Part shown: one piece after another, positions 32,611-44,745 of the stretch
Layout of the letters: the number at the start of each line of letters is the position of its first letter
Numbering within the stretch: the first letter of the stretch is position 1
From: Rhizophagus clarus
Taxonomy: Eukaryota; Glomeromycota; Glomeromycetes; Glomerales; Glomeraceae
Direction: 5' to 3'
DNA length: 64,000 nucleotides
NCBI GenBank assembly: GCA_015698045.1
Contig: BLAL01000205.1
Span: forward strand, 186,001 to 250,000
Notes under the pieces: generated by a model
Database searches by the model: none
Seen by the model: only the letters and a program-made list of their open reading frames with translations
Told to the model about the DNA's origin: nothing
Position numbers and translations under genes: made by a program

Positions 32611-32994
32611 GAAGTTTTTTGAAGAAATATAATAATTTTATTTGTCTCAAATTAATAAATAAAAATTGGACTTGATTTTATATAAACTTAGATTCGAAAT
32701 TGTATATTTTATAGTAAAATTTGAACTTGTATGCTGATTTTATAGTAAAATTAGATACATAAAAGTTTTATTAAAATTTTTGAGTCTGTATATATGGGAT
32801 CCTGGTAAATCGGATCGATAGGTCATATGATCGATACCGAAATCGCTGTGACGACGGAATCGATATCTTTTTTTTTTTATTTTTACTTAATATGTGAACT
32901 GTGTAAACAAGCCGGCTCAGAGCTTTTATTAATGGTGAATCAAATGCGAATTAAAGTCTGTCAAAATATATTACTGTATTAGGTCTGTCAAAAT

Positions 32995-33100
32995 GTATTT
33001 ACGTCTGTCAAAATATATTTTGTCTGTCAAAATGTATTTCGTCTGTCAAAATGTATTACGTCTGTCAAAATGTATTACGTCTGTCAAAATAATTACGGTT
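32995..33100 (+). repeat. Subterminal tandem repeats of the hAT element
   Basis: About seven copies of GTCTGTCAAAAT(A/G)TATT(A)C, 18-20 bp each, lie close to the right end. hAT transposases often bind such subterminal repeats. The inverted counterpart in copy 2 lies at about 34440-34560. Confidence 0.75.
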
Positions 33101-33171
33101 ACGTCAATTCGGATTCGGCTCTGCTGCCGTATATTTCGGCATTCTAAGAATCTAATTCGCGGAGAAGTATA

Positions 33172-34250
33172 GACTGGACTTTTAGAATTAAGGGTAAGGG
33201 AGGGTTAGAGGAGGTGTTTCATTGTTTTTTTTAATTAATTAAGTATTAACTTTTTTTTTACTTTTTGTAGTGTTGCCAGATGAAGAGCACGATCAGACTT
33301 TTAAAATTAAGGTAAGGGAGGGTGGGGAAGTGTTTTTCGGTATTTTTTTTAACTAATTAATTTTTTCTTTATTTTTTGTAGTGTTGCTAGACAAAAAGCA
33401 TGACTGGACTCTTGGAATTAAGGTAAGGGAGTGTTGGAGGAGGTGTTTCGTTGTTTTTTTTAATTAATTAAATATTAACTTTTTTTTATTTTTTTGTAGT
33501 GTTGCCAAATGAAAAACATGACCGGGCTTTTGGAATTAAGGTAAGGGGGGTGAGGGAAGTGTTTTTCGGTATTTTTTTTAACTAATTAATTAATTATTTA
33601 TTTTTTGTAGTGTTGCCAGATGAAAGACATGACCGGACTTTTGGAATTAAGGTAAGGGAGAGGGAGTTGGAAAAGGTGTTTCGTTATTTTTTTTTAATTA
33701 ATTAAGTATTAACTTTTTTTTTATTTTTTTGTAGTGTTGTCAGATGAAAAGCATGACTGGACTTTTGAAATTAAGGTGAGGGAGGGTAGGGCAAGTGTTT
33801 TTCGGTAATTTTTTTTAACTAATTAATTAATTATTTTTTTTTTATTTTTTTGTAGTGTTGCCAGACGAAAAGCATGACTGGACTTTTGGAATTAAGGTAA
33901 GGGAGGTTTGGGAGAGATGTTTCGTTATTTTTTTTAATTAATTAAGTATTAACTTTTTTTTACTTTTTGTAGTGTTGCCAAACGAAAAGCATGACTGGAC
34001 TTTTGGAATTAAGGTAAGGGAGGATGGGGGAAGTATTTTTCGGTAATTTTTTTTAACTAATTAATTAATTATTTTTTTTTTATTTTTTGTAGTGTTGCCA
34101 GATGAAAAGCATGACTGGACTTTTGGAATTAAGGCAAGGGAGGGTGGATGAGGTGTATTTCATTTTTCTTTATTTTAACTAATTAATTATTTTTTTTTAT
34201 TTTTTGTAGTATTACCAGGCGAAAAACATGACTGGACTTTTGGAATTAGG
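33172..34250 (+). repeat. 41-base-core exon/intron-like array, main part
   Basis: Cores start at 33271, 33382, 33500, 33611, 33735, 33856, 33973, 34093 and 34210 (periods 111-124 bp), plus the core interrupted by hAT copy 1. Each 41-base core begins TGTTGCCAGA and ends GGAATTAAG, is preceded by TTTTTGTAG and followed by GTAAGGGAG. Two kinds of spacer alternate strictly: one with GTGTTTTTCGGTA and AACTAATTAATT, the other with GGTGTTTCGTT and AAGTATTAAC. The array is thus a higher-order repeat of about 230 bp. The exact donor and acceptor consensus is kept in nearly all units although spacers vary. Confidence 0.85.
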
Positions 34251-37200
34251 GTATTAAAAACTGAAAAAGAATAATAAAAATAAATAAATTTGGTATAAAA
34301 TACCGAAAAAAAGTGAAAAAATAAATAAAATAAAATAAATTTTAGTAAATACCGAGTAATATACTTCTCCGCGAATTAGATTCTTAGAATGCCAAAATAT
34401 ACGGCAGCAGAGCTGAATCCGAATTGACGTAACTGTAATTATTTTGACAGATGTAATACATTTTGACAAACGTAATACATTTTGACAGACGAAATACATT
34501 TTGACAGACAAAATATATTTTGACAGACGTAAATACATTTTGACAGACCTAATACAATAATATATTTTGACAGACTTTAATTCGCATTTGATTCACCATT
34601 AATAAAAGCTCTGAGCCGGCTTGTTTACACAGTTCACATATTAAGTAAAAATAAAAAAAAAAAGATATCGATTCCGTCGTCACAGCGATTTTGGCATCGA
34701 TCATATGACCTATTGATCTGATTTACCAGGATCCCATATATACAGACTCAAAAATTTTAATAGAACTTTTATGTATCTAATTTTACTATAAAATCAGCAT
34801 ACAAGTTCAAATTTTACTATAAAATATACAATTTCGAATCTAAGTTTATATAAAATCAAGTCCAATTTATTTATTAATTTGAGACAAATAAAATTATTAT
34901 ATTTCTTCAAAAAACTTCCACAAGAACTCATCCTCACACATTTATCCGTATCCTATAGACACCAGAAAGCTGAAACTTACAAAAAAATAAAAAAAGAAAC
35001 GGTTAGTACGTTTCCTTAAAGTAAATTCCAAAAGAACTTGTCCCTACACACTTACTATTATCCTATAGACACCAGAAAACCTGAAACCTACAAAAAATAA
35101 GAAAAAAAACGGTTAATACGTTTCCTCAAAGTAAATTACAAAAAAACTCATCCCCCATACAAGTACCCGTATCCCATAGACTCCAGAAAACTGAAACCTA
35201 CAAAAAATAAGAAAAGAAATGGTCAGTACATTTCTTCAGCATAAATTCCAAAAAAACTCGTACTTACCCATATCCTATAGACTCCAGAAAACTGAAACTT
35301 AAGATAAAAAACGTTTAGCACGTTTCTTCAATGTAAATTCCAAAAAAACTTGTTTTCCATATACTTACAGATTCTAGTAGACATTCTTAACGGCTAACGA
35401 AAAAAATAATTTTTTTTATAAAAATGATCAGTAAATAAAATCATATGACTGATACCGAAATCGTGATTTTTAACCTTTTTAAAAAAAATATTACAAATAA
35501 AAATCTGACTTTTGAAAAAATACCGATTGGCTTATTTTTTTAATAAAAAATTTAAGCTGAATAGTTAAAAGAAAAAAAATTATTTATGTTGGTTTTTAAG
35601 CCGAAATACTTTTAAAAAAATTATTTTTTCATTTTCAATCTGAAACACTAGAACGGTAAGTACAGGGGGAAGGGTTCATGATTTTTTTTTTATTTTTGGA
35701 ACATTACTAACGTTCCTTCTTCTCTTTTTTGCCTTAAGGACGATTTCTGGACTTGAATTTCAGTCTAGAACTTCGGTAATGTACTGTAAGTTGAATTTTG
35801 GTGTTATTTTTTTATTATGGGAACGCTATTAACCTTTTATTTCTTTAGGAACGGCTCCTGGACTTAAATTTCAGCTTAGAGATTTGGTAATGTAAGTTGA
35901 GAGGGACTTTAGTGTTGCTTTTTACTATGAACGTTACTAACGTTCCCTTTCTTTTGTAGGACCCTTCTGGGCACTTCGGAATGGCCCTTGGAAGGTAATA
36001 TAGAATGGGAATTATCCTATTATTATAGGATCGTTAATAAATATTACTGACATTCCTTTTTTTGGTTTTTTTTGTAGGGACCTTCCTGGGTTACTATGGA
36101 ATGACTCTAAAAGGTAATTGTGGGTGAGAAAAGAAATTAGGAATGATAATAAATTTTATATTTCAATAAGAATCTTCGGCTCATGCGAGCACTATCTTTA
36201 ATTAACTTTGAGAGTTGAACAGTTATTTTATGTTAAATACAAAAATCATATAGTGACACAAATAGACAATATTCAGTTTTATTGTTTATTTTTGAATACT
36301 GGTAATTGTTCTTCACGTAAAAAAATAAATTGAATTTCAAATATTAACTACTTAATATTTTATCAACGGTAGCCTCAATGTCAAATACATTTGAACCATG
36401 ATTAATAATAGGTAATGGATGTGGTTCAATAACTACATTTACTTCTATATTAAGTAATCTTTTTAGTTCTGGATCATTTATGTCAACCCATCTTTCGATT
36501 TCTGTATCTCTCTGACTAGGAATGTTTGAATCGTGATTATCCTCTTCATTATCGTCATCATCAAAAAATTCATCCTCATCCTCATCTAAATCGTCACTCG
36601 CGTTAGCTTCTGACAGTGCTTTTTGTATGAAAAATTGAAAATCGTCTTCTGATACACCTGCATAAGCATATTTTAATTCTTTTTAGGCATTTGTAATATA
36701 GTGTGTATGAAGTTTGGCTATAGCTTCCGATTTTTCAACTTTCAATCTATTTTATATAATTATAAAATATTAAGTAAGCTGTAAAAACGTATATTAAATA
36801 TAAAGTTAAAACTTACTTAGTTCTTCTTTGATTTGCAAACCATCCCAATACTGAAAAAACCCTTTCACATCCGGCATTGTGAGGAGTTATTGCCAATACT
36901 TTCAACGCCAACTTTTGTATATGATTTTTGTTATTATGAACGGGATTACACAAAATCCACCAAGTAATAGCATCACCCTTACTTGTACTAAATGGAATGT
37001 TGTATTCTTCTTTTCTTAAATAAAAAGATTGGATTTGAGAAATTAAATCGGCAGAAGAAAATTCACCACCACCCATATTAATCCATATTTTCATAGCCAA
37101 AATATACACATCACGTAATACAGTTAATCATAAGCCTTTTCCTAAATTAATATTAAAAAGAATTAAAAAATTATTATAGTAACAATTCTAAGTTTTAATA

Positions 37201-37974
37201 AAATATTTACTTCTGTAGTGCGGATGAAGTAAGTATGCTAAAATGTAAAGTTGAATATCAAATTCTTGCCAACGTTTATTAAACAGCTCAACACATTGAT
37301 GCTTAAAATCATAATTGAAAACAGGCGAAAGTGATTTGATTTTCTGTGAAAGGTTGATCAGTTTAATAAAGCAATCTGCAAGAGTTGTTGTTTTAAATTC
37401 TAGTGATTTAACAACTGATTTTACTGGTCCTAGGAGAGTATTTACAGCTTCAACATCGGTAAAAAAAGATCGACTTCAAATAAGTTCTGAAATGTCAGTA
37501 CTTAATTTTTCCAAAGTTTCATCTAATACCTTGATTAGTTAATTATTAATAAAAAATTAGTAAATGAATATATAATACAAATATATTTTTTCTTACATTT
37601 TTAAGTATTTGCTCAAGTTGTAAAATTGAATTTGTGCAGTCCCAAGCTGTAGTCCACCTAGTTACTACATATGTTTTTAGTCCTCCTCTTTTTATTTCAT
37701 TTGTTATTTTTGAACGTAATTCTTCACCAGCTTAATGAGATTGTTTAAAGTATTTAACTATTTTTTGACATTTTGAAATTACATCCTTTGCAAATGTTGT
37801 TTTACAAATGTCGGTTGAAATAAGATTCACAGGTCGAATGGTGGCAAATCAGTCACCAATCAGCTATCAATCGGGTATCTTATTGATAACTGATTGATTC
37901 AATAAGTATTCAATCGGGTGGCCGATTGATAGCTGATTTCCGCCAAAATCCGTCATCAATCGGGCAGGCCGATT

Positions 37975-38516
37975 GATGGTCAACTGATGGTCGATTGATG
38001 GTCGATTGATGGTCGATTGATGGTCAAAATATGGTCAAATGGTCGAATTATGGTCAAATTATGGTCAAATTAAGGTCGAATTAAGGTCGAATTAAGGTCA
38101 AATTTAAGGTCAAATTAAGGTCAAATTAAGGTCAAATTATGGTCAAATTATGGTCGAATTATGGTCGAATTATGGTCAAATTATGGTCAAATTATGGTCA
38201 AAATTATGGTCAAAATTATGGTCGAATTAAGGTCGAATTAAGGTCAAATTAAGGTCAAATTAAGGTCAAATTATGGTCAAATTATGGCCAAATTATGGTC
38301 AAATTAAGGAGGTCAAATTAAGGTCAAATTATGGTCGAATTATGGTCAAATTAAGGAGGTCAAATTAAGGTCAAATTAAGGTCAAATTAAGGTCAAATTA
38401 AGGTCAAATTAAGGTCAAATTAAGGTCAATTTATGGTCAATTTATGTGGTCAAATTATGTGGTCAAATTATGTGGTCAAATTATGGTCAATTATGGTCAA
38501 TTGATGGTCGAATGAC
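37975..38516 (+). repeat. GGTCAAATTA minisatellite
   Basis: More than 40 tandem copies of a 10-13-base unit (GGTC(A/G)AATTA(A/T), GATGGTC at the edges) lie next to the left end. The unit is related to the GGTCGAATGG of the terminal repeat, so the array probably grew from the transposon end. Confidence 0.85.
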
Positions 38517-39290
38517 CAATTTTTGTAGAATAATATAATGAATAATAAAATTTATTATAGCACATAATAAAACACATAGTATCTTTATTTATATTAATAA
38601 CAGATAAGTATTTAAAATAAAAACATTTATTATAATAATATGTTAGTATATGACTAATAAAGTTAGTAATATTTAATAAATAAATAGTAAAGCGTAAATA
38701 TAAAAAGTTAGTAATAATTATAATAAAATACACAAATACAAAAAGTTAGTATTATGAAGAGTTTGATGATAAAATGTATAAAAAAAAAAAAGAAAAATAC
38801 GTGATGATGTTAGTAAAATATAAAAAAAAAAAGAATAACATTAGTAATAATAAAATACACAAATACAAAAAGTTAGTATTATGAAGAGTTTGATAAAATT
38901 TATAAAAAAAAAAAAAAGAAAAATACGTGATGATGTTAGTAAAATATGAAAAAAAAAGAATAACATTAGTAATATTAAAAAAAGGTAAAGTTGATATTAT
39001 AAAATAAATCATTACCATAAATTTAATGACAAAAATACAATAATTAATATACCTGTAAAATGTAATGAGAGTAAGAAGAAAACAGAAAAGAAAGGGTGTA
39101 TGATTTTTGAAAAATAAACAGAGTCGCGTTTGGTTATTTATATGCATGTTAAGATCAGGTCACGTGCATAAAGATCAGACCGAATTTTGATTGGTTAATA
39201 ATAGATAAATTGAAAACCTACTATCGTTAGTTGTAATTTTTCATCTCATATAGTCATATATTATAATTTGCCTTGGACTTTTGGATACCT
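38517..39290. other. AT-rich core of the nested element
   Basis: AT-rich, with two related blocks (about 38740-38860 and 38860-38960) sharing AAAGTTAGTATTATGAAGAG and AAATACGTGATGATGTTAGT. Only low-complexity frames exist; no coding claim is made. Confidence 0.4.
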
Positions 39291-39369
39291 AATTTTTTTA
39301 ATAATATTAACTTATTTAAAATAAATTTAATAAAAAATGTATTGTTTTTTTAAAATGTTATAAAATCTA

Positions 39370-42300
39370 AAAAAATCCTCTATTAAAAATATTTCATACA
39401 AACTCTTAGGAAACCTCAAAAAAAAAAATCTATTTATCAAAATATCCTATACGAATCTTAGGAAATCTCAAAAAAAAATTTCCTATCAGATATCCCATAC
39501 GAACTCTTCCCATATGAACTTTTAGAAATCTCTCTCAAAAAAATTTTCTATCAAAAAATCCCATGCGAATCCTTTCCATATGAACCTAAAAAATTTCACA
39601 AAAAAATTTCCTATCAGATATCCCATACGAACTCTTCCAATACGAACTCTTAGAAAATCTCTTAAAAAAAATTTTCTATTAAAGATATCCCATACGAACA
39701 CCCTACTATATGAACAACTGGAAAATCTTTATTAAAATATCCCATACGAACTCTTCCCACACGGACTCTAAGAAAATCTCTTAAAAAATTTTCTATCAAA
39801 GAATCCTATACAAACCCTTTCCATATGAACTCTTAGAAAATCTCTTAAGAAAATTTTCTATCAAAGAATCCCATACGAACCCTTCTATATGAACTCTTAG
39901 AAAATCTCTTAAGAAAAATTTTTCTATCAGATATCCCATACGAATTCTTCCAATACGAACTCTTAGAAAATCTCTTAAAAAAAATTTTCTATCAAGGAAT
40001 CCCATACGAACCCTTTCTATATGAACTCTTAGAAAATCTCTTAAGAAAAATTTTACTATCAGATATCCCATACGAACTCTTAGAAATAAAAAAAAAATCT
40101 ATTTATCAAAAATATCCTATACGAATCTTAGGAAATCTCAAAAAAAAATTTCCTATCATACGAACACTTCCCATATGAACTTTTAGAAATCTCTCTCAAA
40201 AAAATTTTTTATCAAAGAATCCCATGCGAATCCTTTCCATATGAACTCTAAAAAATTTCACAAAAAAATTTTCTATCAGATATCCCATACGAACTCTTCC
40301 AATACGAACTCTTAGAAAATCACTTAAAAAAAATTTTCTATCAAAGAATCCCATACGAACCCTTCCATATGAACTCTTAGAAAATCTCTTAAGAAAAATT
40401 TTTTTATCAGATATCTCATACGAACTCTTCCCACACGAACTCTTAGAAAATCTCTTAAGAAAATTTTCTATCAAAGAATCCCATACAAACCCTTTCCATA
40501 TGAACTCTTAGAAAATCTCTTAAGAAAAATTTTTCTATCAGATATCCCATACGAACTCTTAAAAATAAAAAAAAAATCTATTTATCAAAAATATCCTATA
40601 CGAATCTTAGGAAATCTCAAAAAAAAATTTCCTATCAGATATCCCATACGAACTCTTCCCATATGAACTTTTAGAAATCTCTCTCAAAAAAATTTTCTAT
40701 CAAAGAATCCCATGCGAATCCTTTCCATATGAACCCTAAAAAATTTCACAAAAAATTTTCTATCAGATATCCCATACGAACTCTTCCAATACGAACTCTT
40801 AGAAAATCTCTTAAAAAAAATTTTCTATCAAAGATATCTCATACGAACCCCCTACTATATGAACACTTAGAAAATCTTTATTAAAATATCCCATACGAAC
40901 TCTTCCCACACGAACTCTTAGAAAATCTCTTAAGAAAATTTTCTATCAAAGAATCCCATACAAACCCTTTCCATATGAACTCTTAGAAAATCTCTTAAGA
41001 AAAATTTTTCTATCAGATATCCCATACGAACTCTTAAAAATAAAAAAAAAAATCTATTTATCAAAAATATCCTATACGAATCTTAGGAAATCTCAAAAAA
41101 AAATTTCCTATCAGATATCCCATACGAACTCTTCCCATATGAACTTTTAGAAATCTCTCTCAAAAAAATTTTCTATCAAAGAATCCCATACGAATCCTTT
41201 CCATATGAACCCTAAAAAATTTCACAAAAAATTTTCTATCAGATATCCCATACGAACTCTTCCAATACGAACTTTTAGAAAATCTCTTAAAAAAAATTTT
41301 CTATCAAAGATATCCCATACGAACCCCCTACTATATGAACACTTGGAAAATCTTTATTAAAATATCCCATACGAACTCTTCCCACACGAACTCTAAGAAA
41401 ATCTCTCTCAAAAAAATTTTCTATTAAAGAATCCCATACGAACCCTTCCATATGAACTCTTAGAAAATCTCTTAAGAAAAATTTTTCTATCAGATATCCC
41501 ATACGAACTCTTAGAAATAAAAAAAAAAAAATCTATTTATCAAAAATGTCCCATGCGAATCCTTTCCATATGAACCCTAAAAAATTTCACAAAAAAATTT
41601 TCTATCAGATATCCCATACGAACTCTTCCCACACAAATTCTTAGAAAATCTCTTAAAAAAAAATTTTCTATCAAAGAATCCCATACGAACGCTTTTCTTA
41701 TGAACTCTTAGAAAATCTCTTAAGAAAAATTTTTCTATCAGATATCCCATACGAACTCTTTCCATATGAACTCTTAGAAAATCTCTTAAAAAACAACTTT
41801 TTTATCAAAGAATCCCATGCGAACTCTTTCCATATGAACTCTTAAAAAATCTCTCAAAAAAAAATTTTCTACCAGATATCCCATACGAACTCTTCCCACA
41901 CTAGAAAATCTTAAAAAAAATTTTCTATCAAAGACATCCCATATGAACCTTTTTCCATATGAACACTTGGAAAATCTTTATCAAAATATCCCATACGAAC
42001 TGTTCCTTTACGAATTCTTAGAAAATCTATAAAAATAATTTTCTAACAAAGAATCCATACGAACCCTTCCCATACGAACTCTTAGAAAATCTCTCAAAAA
42101 AAAATTTTCTATTATTTATCCCATACGAACTGAACTTTTAGAAAATCTCTTAAAAAAAAAATTTTCTATCAGATATCCCATATGAACTCTTCCCATATGA
42201 ACTTTTAGAAATAAAAAAAAAAAATCTATTTATCAAAAATATCCTATACGAATCTTAGGAAATCTCTCAAAAAAAATATTTCCTATCAGATATCCTACAC

Positions 42301-42665
42301 GAACCCTTCCCATACGAACTCAGAAAATTTCGCAAAAAAATTTTCTATCAGATATCCCATACAAACTCTTCCCATACGAACTCTTAGAGAATCTCTTAAA
42401 AAAAATTTTCTATCAAAGATATCCAATAAACCTTTCCCATATGAACTCTTAGAAAATCTTTTAAAAAAAATTTTTCTATCAGATATCCCCATACGAACTC
42501 TTTCTATACGAACTCTTAGAAAATAAAAAAAATTTTTTATCAGATATCCCATATAAACTCTTTCCATACAAACTTTTAGAAATCTCAAAAAATAAAAATA
42601 TCTCTATTTATCAAAAATATCCTATATGAATCTTAGAAAATCTATCAAAAAAAAATTTCTATCAG
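39370..42665 (+). repeat. 3.3-kb satellite (CCCATACGAACTCTT family)
   Basis: More than 50 tandem units of roughly 55-65 bases follow the pattern ATCCCATACGAACTCTT, CCCATATGAACTCTTAG, AAAATCTCTTA, A-run, TTTTCTATCA. Larger blocks of about 470 bp recur (for example the AATAAAAAAAAATCTATTTATC junction near 40085, 40567, 41040 and 41518), giving a higher-order structure. Long minus-strand frames through it (repeating RVRMGYLIE, FLRDFLRV) are by-products of the repeat. Confidence 0.85.
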
Positions 42666-44745
42666 AGTTTAGAGTTTTAAAATGGTTTATAAATTAAATA
42701 TTTTAAGACGACGTTATTGAAAAAATCTAAAAAATCCGCTAATATATAATAAGCCAATTAGCAACCAATCGGTCATCAATCTGATATGGTCGATTGGTAA
42801 CCTATTAATAACTGGTAAATTCAACCGTACACCAATCAGTCATCAATCAGTCATATAACCAGTTGATAACCGATTTGGAATTTATACCTGATTGATGACC
42901 TATTGAAAGAATCAGTCATCAATAGGTATCCAATCGGTTACCAATCAGTTACATGACTGATTGATGACTGATTTGACTCCATTCGACCTGTGATTTACAT
43001 GGTGGGCAATACATCTGATGGGTAATATCTGCTTATACCGTTCAGCAATTATTTTTTTAGCAGCTGCACAAGCGGATGCATGATCTGATACAACTGCAGC
43101 AAAATTTTCTGCACCAATTTCAGTAATTACTTCGTCTAACTGATCAGCAAGAAAATTTGCTGTATGGGAATTAGCAGAGAGATTTTTTATGCAATGTATA
43201 ATCTCTTTTCGATCAGATGTCATTATTACAAACGCATATAATGACTGTCCTAAAGGGCTTGTCCAGCCATCAAATCCTAATTAAATAATAATAATTAATA
43301 AATTTGTTTACAAATAAGAACAAATAAAAATTGTAATCTTTTTTTATTACCTAACATTAAATTTTTTGTTCTTTTTAGTTCTAAATGCTGATCAACCACG
43401 ATTTTTGCCAATTCTTCATATAAAAAATCTTGTGAAAGCGCATTTGCACTTGGAGGATCATACCCTAAACATAGACTTTTAACCATATCAATAAAAAAAG
43501 GATGTTCAATAAGACGGAAAGAAACACCACAGCAGATAAAAAATTTGGCCACTGTACGATCACAAATTTGCTTTTTAATTGGTTCAATTATTTTTGATTC
43601 ACCGTATTTTGTAATTGACTGTTGATTTCCAACTTTTCTTTTTTTGGATAATATTTCTAAAGTTTCAATTTCTCCACGTGTTTTAACCATAAGTAAAAAT
43701 TTTTCTTTAACGTTATAAGGTGCTTTATGACAACTAAGTGCCAAATGTGCTTCCATATTATTTGGCTCATCACGTGTTTGACTCCATGGACAATATTTAC
43801 ATTTACAACCTTGGTGTCCTTCTTTTTTTTTTCCAATAGCTATAAAAAAATTCCAAACTTCTTTTGGTTTTCGACCTGGTTTGGCATTTGGCTTTTTTAG
43901 TACTGGATTTTCACTTTCACTTATTATAACTTGCTTTATTTTATTGAAAAAAGTAGCAGAACAAAGAAAATTTCAAAGTAGAAACAAAGAACATTTAAAC
44001 AAATATGCAAAATTTTTAATGTAAATATATTGTGATACTATGATGTCATTGGCGTAAATCATTTTGACAATTTGGCAATTACGTCTGTATAAATTTAATA
44101 CGGCTGTAAAAATACAATACGGCAATATGTCAAAAAAAAATAGTTATGCCGAAATTATTACGACATATTTTTACAGATGTAATGCCGAAACCGTAATTAA
44201 TTCGCGGAAAAGTATACCGAGTAATTTAATTTACCGAAATTAGTATTTTTTAAAAATAAATCCACGTATATCTATTATAAACTCTATGCAAACATAATAT
44301 GTGAGTTACTCCCAAATTGACCGATCTACGCAAACTCAATTTGTAGATTTAAATAGTAATTTCATAAAACTCTACGCAAACCCATATGTGAGTTATATTA
44401 GTATTATTCGGGATCCTGCCAGGATCATTAGTTCTGGTGTTTTTTATTCAATTTTATGAATAGAAAAGCTGGGACTATTAGTTCTGGTATTTTTTTTTTT
44501 GTAACTTTACATATAAAAACACCTAGTTTTAGCTTTTTTTTTTGATAATAAAGCTTGAGCCAGCTTGAGCCAGCTCAAGCTCAACTTGGCTTAAGCCAGA
44601 ATTTTTCATGGCTCAGCTTGGCTTGAATGAGTTGAGCCAAGATTTTTTGTAGCTTAACTCATTTTGGTTTAAGCCAGAATTTTTTTTTTCAAGCCAAGCT
44701 AAGCCAGACTATAGCTTGACTTGAGCCAGCTCATGTAGAGCTTTA

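Larger units (their letters stand above)
28478..33171 (+). mobile_element. hAT transposon, copy 1 (4.69 kb)
   Basis: The ends are inverted: TATACTTTTCCGCGAATTA left, TATACTTCTCCGCGAATTA in reverse complement at the right. An exact 8-bp target duplication GACTGGAC flanks it. It carries a five-exon BED-finger hAT transposase (28770-31183), then about 2 kb of non-coding DNA with two further exon/intron-like arrays and a subterminal run of GTCTGTCAAAAT repeats (about 32995-33100). Copy 2 at 34360-44216 has the same ends and contents in opposite orientation. Confidence 0.93.
37828..42992. mobile_element. 5.17-kb satellite-filled element with 36-bp TIR and 3-bp duplication
   Basis: The left end CACAGGTCGAATGG continues into CAAATCAGTCA(C/T)CAATCAG and is matched by the reverse complement of the right end over 36 bases with three mismatches. 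ATT flanks both sides exactly (37825-37827 and 42993-42995), and copy 1 of the hAT gives the empty site. CAC ends with a 3-bp duplication fit CACTA/CMC-like or Harbinger-like elements. No transposase is visible. The contents are a GGTCAAATTA minisatellite, an AT-rich segment and a long satellite of CCCATACGAACTCTT type. It is probably non-autonomous. Confidence 0.8.
36344..43924 (-). pseudogene. hAT transposase, copy 2 (interrupted and mutated)
   Basis: This is the counterpart of the copy 1 transposase. The start codon is changed to ATA (43924-43922). At least two stops are present relative to copy 1 (CGA to TGA in the GKGL segment near 37125, and CAA to TAA in the KQSH segment near 37733). 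Exon 2 is split at 37828-42992 by a nested element. The Gln at the position of copy 1's stop is intact. In the first-exon comparison with copy 1 I see only four residue differences in about 150 (D/N, Y/N, V/I and T/M), three of them simple transitions. Confidence 0.85.
34360..44216 (-). mobile_element. hAT transposon, copy 2 (inverted, interrupted)
   Basis: It has the same inverted ends as copy 1 (TATACTTCTCCGCGAATTA at 34360 and, in reverse complement, TATACTTTTCCGCGAATTA at 44216). A different exact 8-bp duplication, CCGAGTAA, flanks it (34352-34359 and 44217-44224), so this is an independent insertion rather than a local inversion of copy 1. Without the 5.17-kb nested element it is about 4.69 kb. 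Sequence identity to copy 1 is very high by eye. Confidence 0.93.
27862..44745. mobile_element. 16.9-kb composite insertion splitting the Crinkler gene (hAT-like outer element)
   Basis: The ends are inverted: TAAAGCTCCGCATGAGCTG at 27862 and TAAAGCTCTACATGAGCTG in reverse complement at 44745 (2 mismatches in 19). The 8-bp sequence GCTAGATA flanks both sides exactly (27854-27861 and 44746-44753), the duplication length of hAT elements. Removing one copy with the insert restores an open Crinkler frame for more than 35 codons. Subterminal arrays of AAGCTTGAGCCAGC-like repeats (27885-28035 and 44545-44740) and of 'TAGTTCTGGC..TTTTT' repeats (28060-28225 and 44400-44520) are arranged inversely at the two ends. 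No own transposase was recognised; the interior is filled by the array and two other hAT elements. Confidence 0.75.

Noticed and set aside
37975..38516. CRISPR-like regular repeats
   Set aside because: Units of 10-13 bases directly abut with no unique spacers, and the genome is eukaryotic with introns; it is a minisatellite.
39796..42588. Long minus-strand frames with repeating FLRDFLRV / RVRMGYLIE peptides
   Set aside because: They run through a 55-65-base satellite, lack a consistent start and appear in several frames; they are by-products of the repeat.
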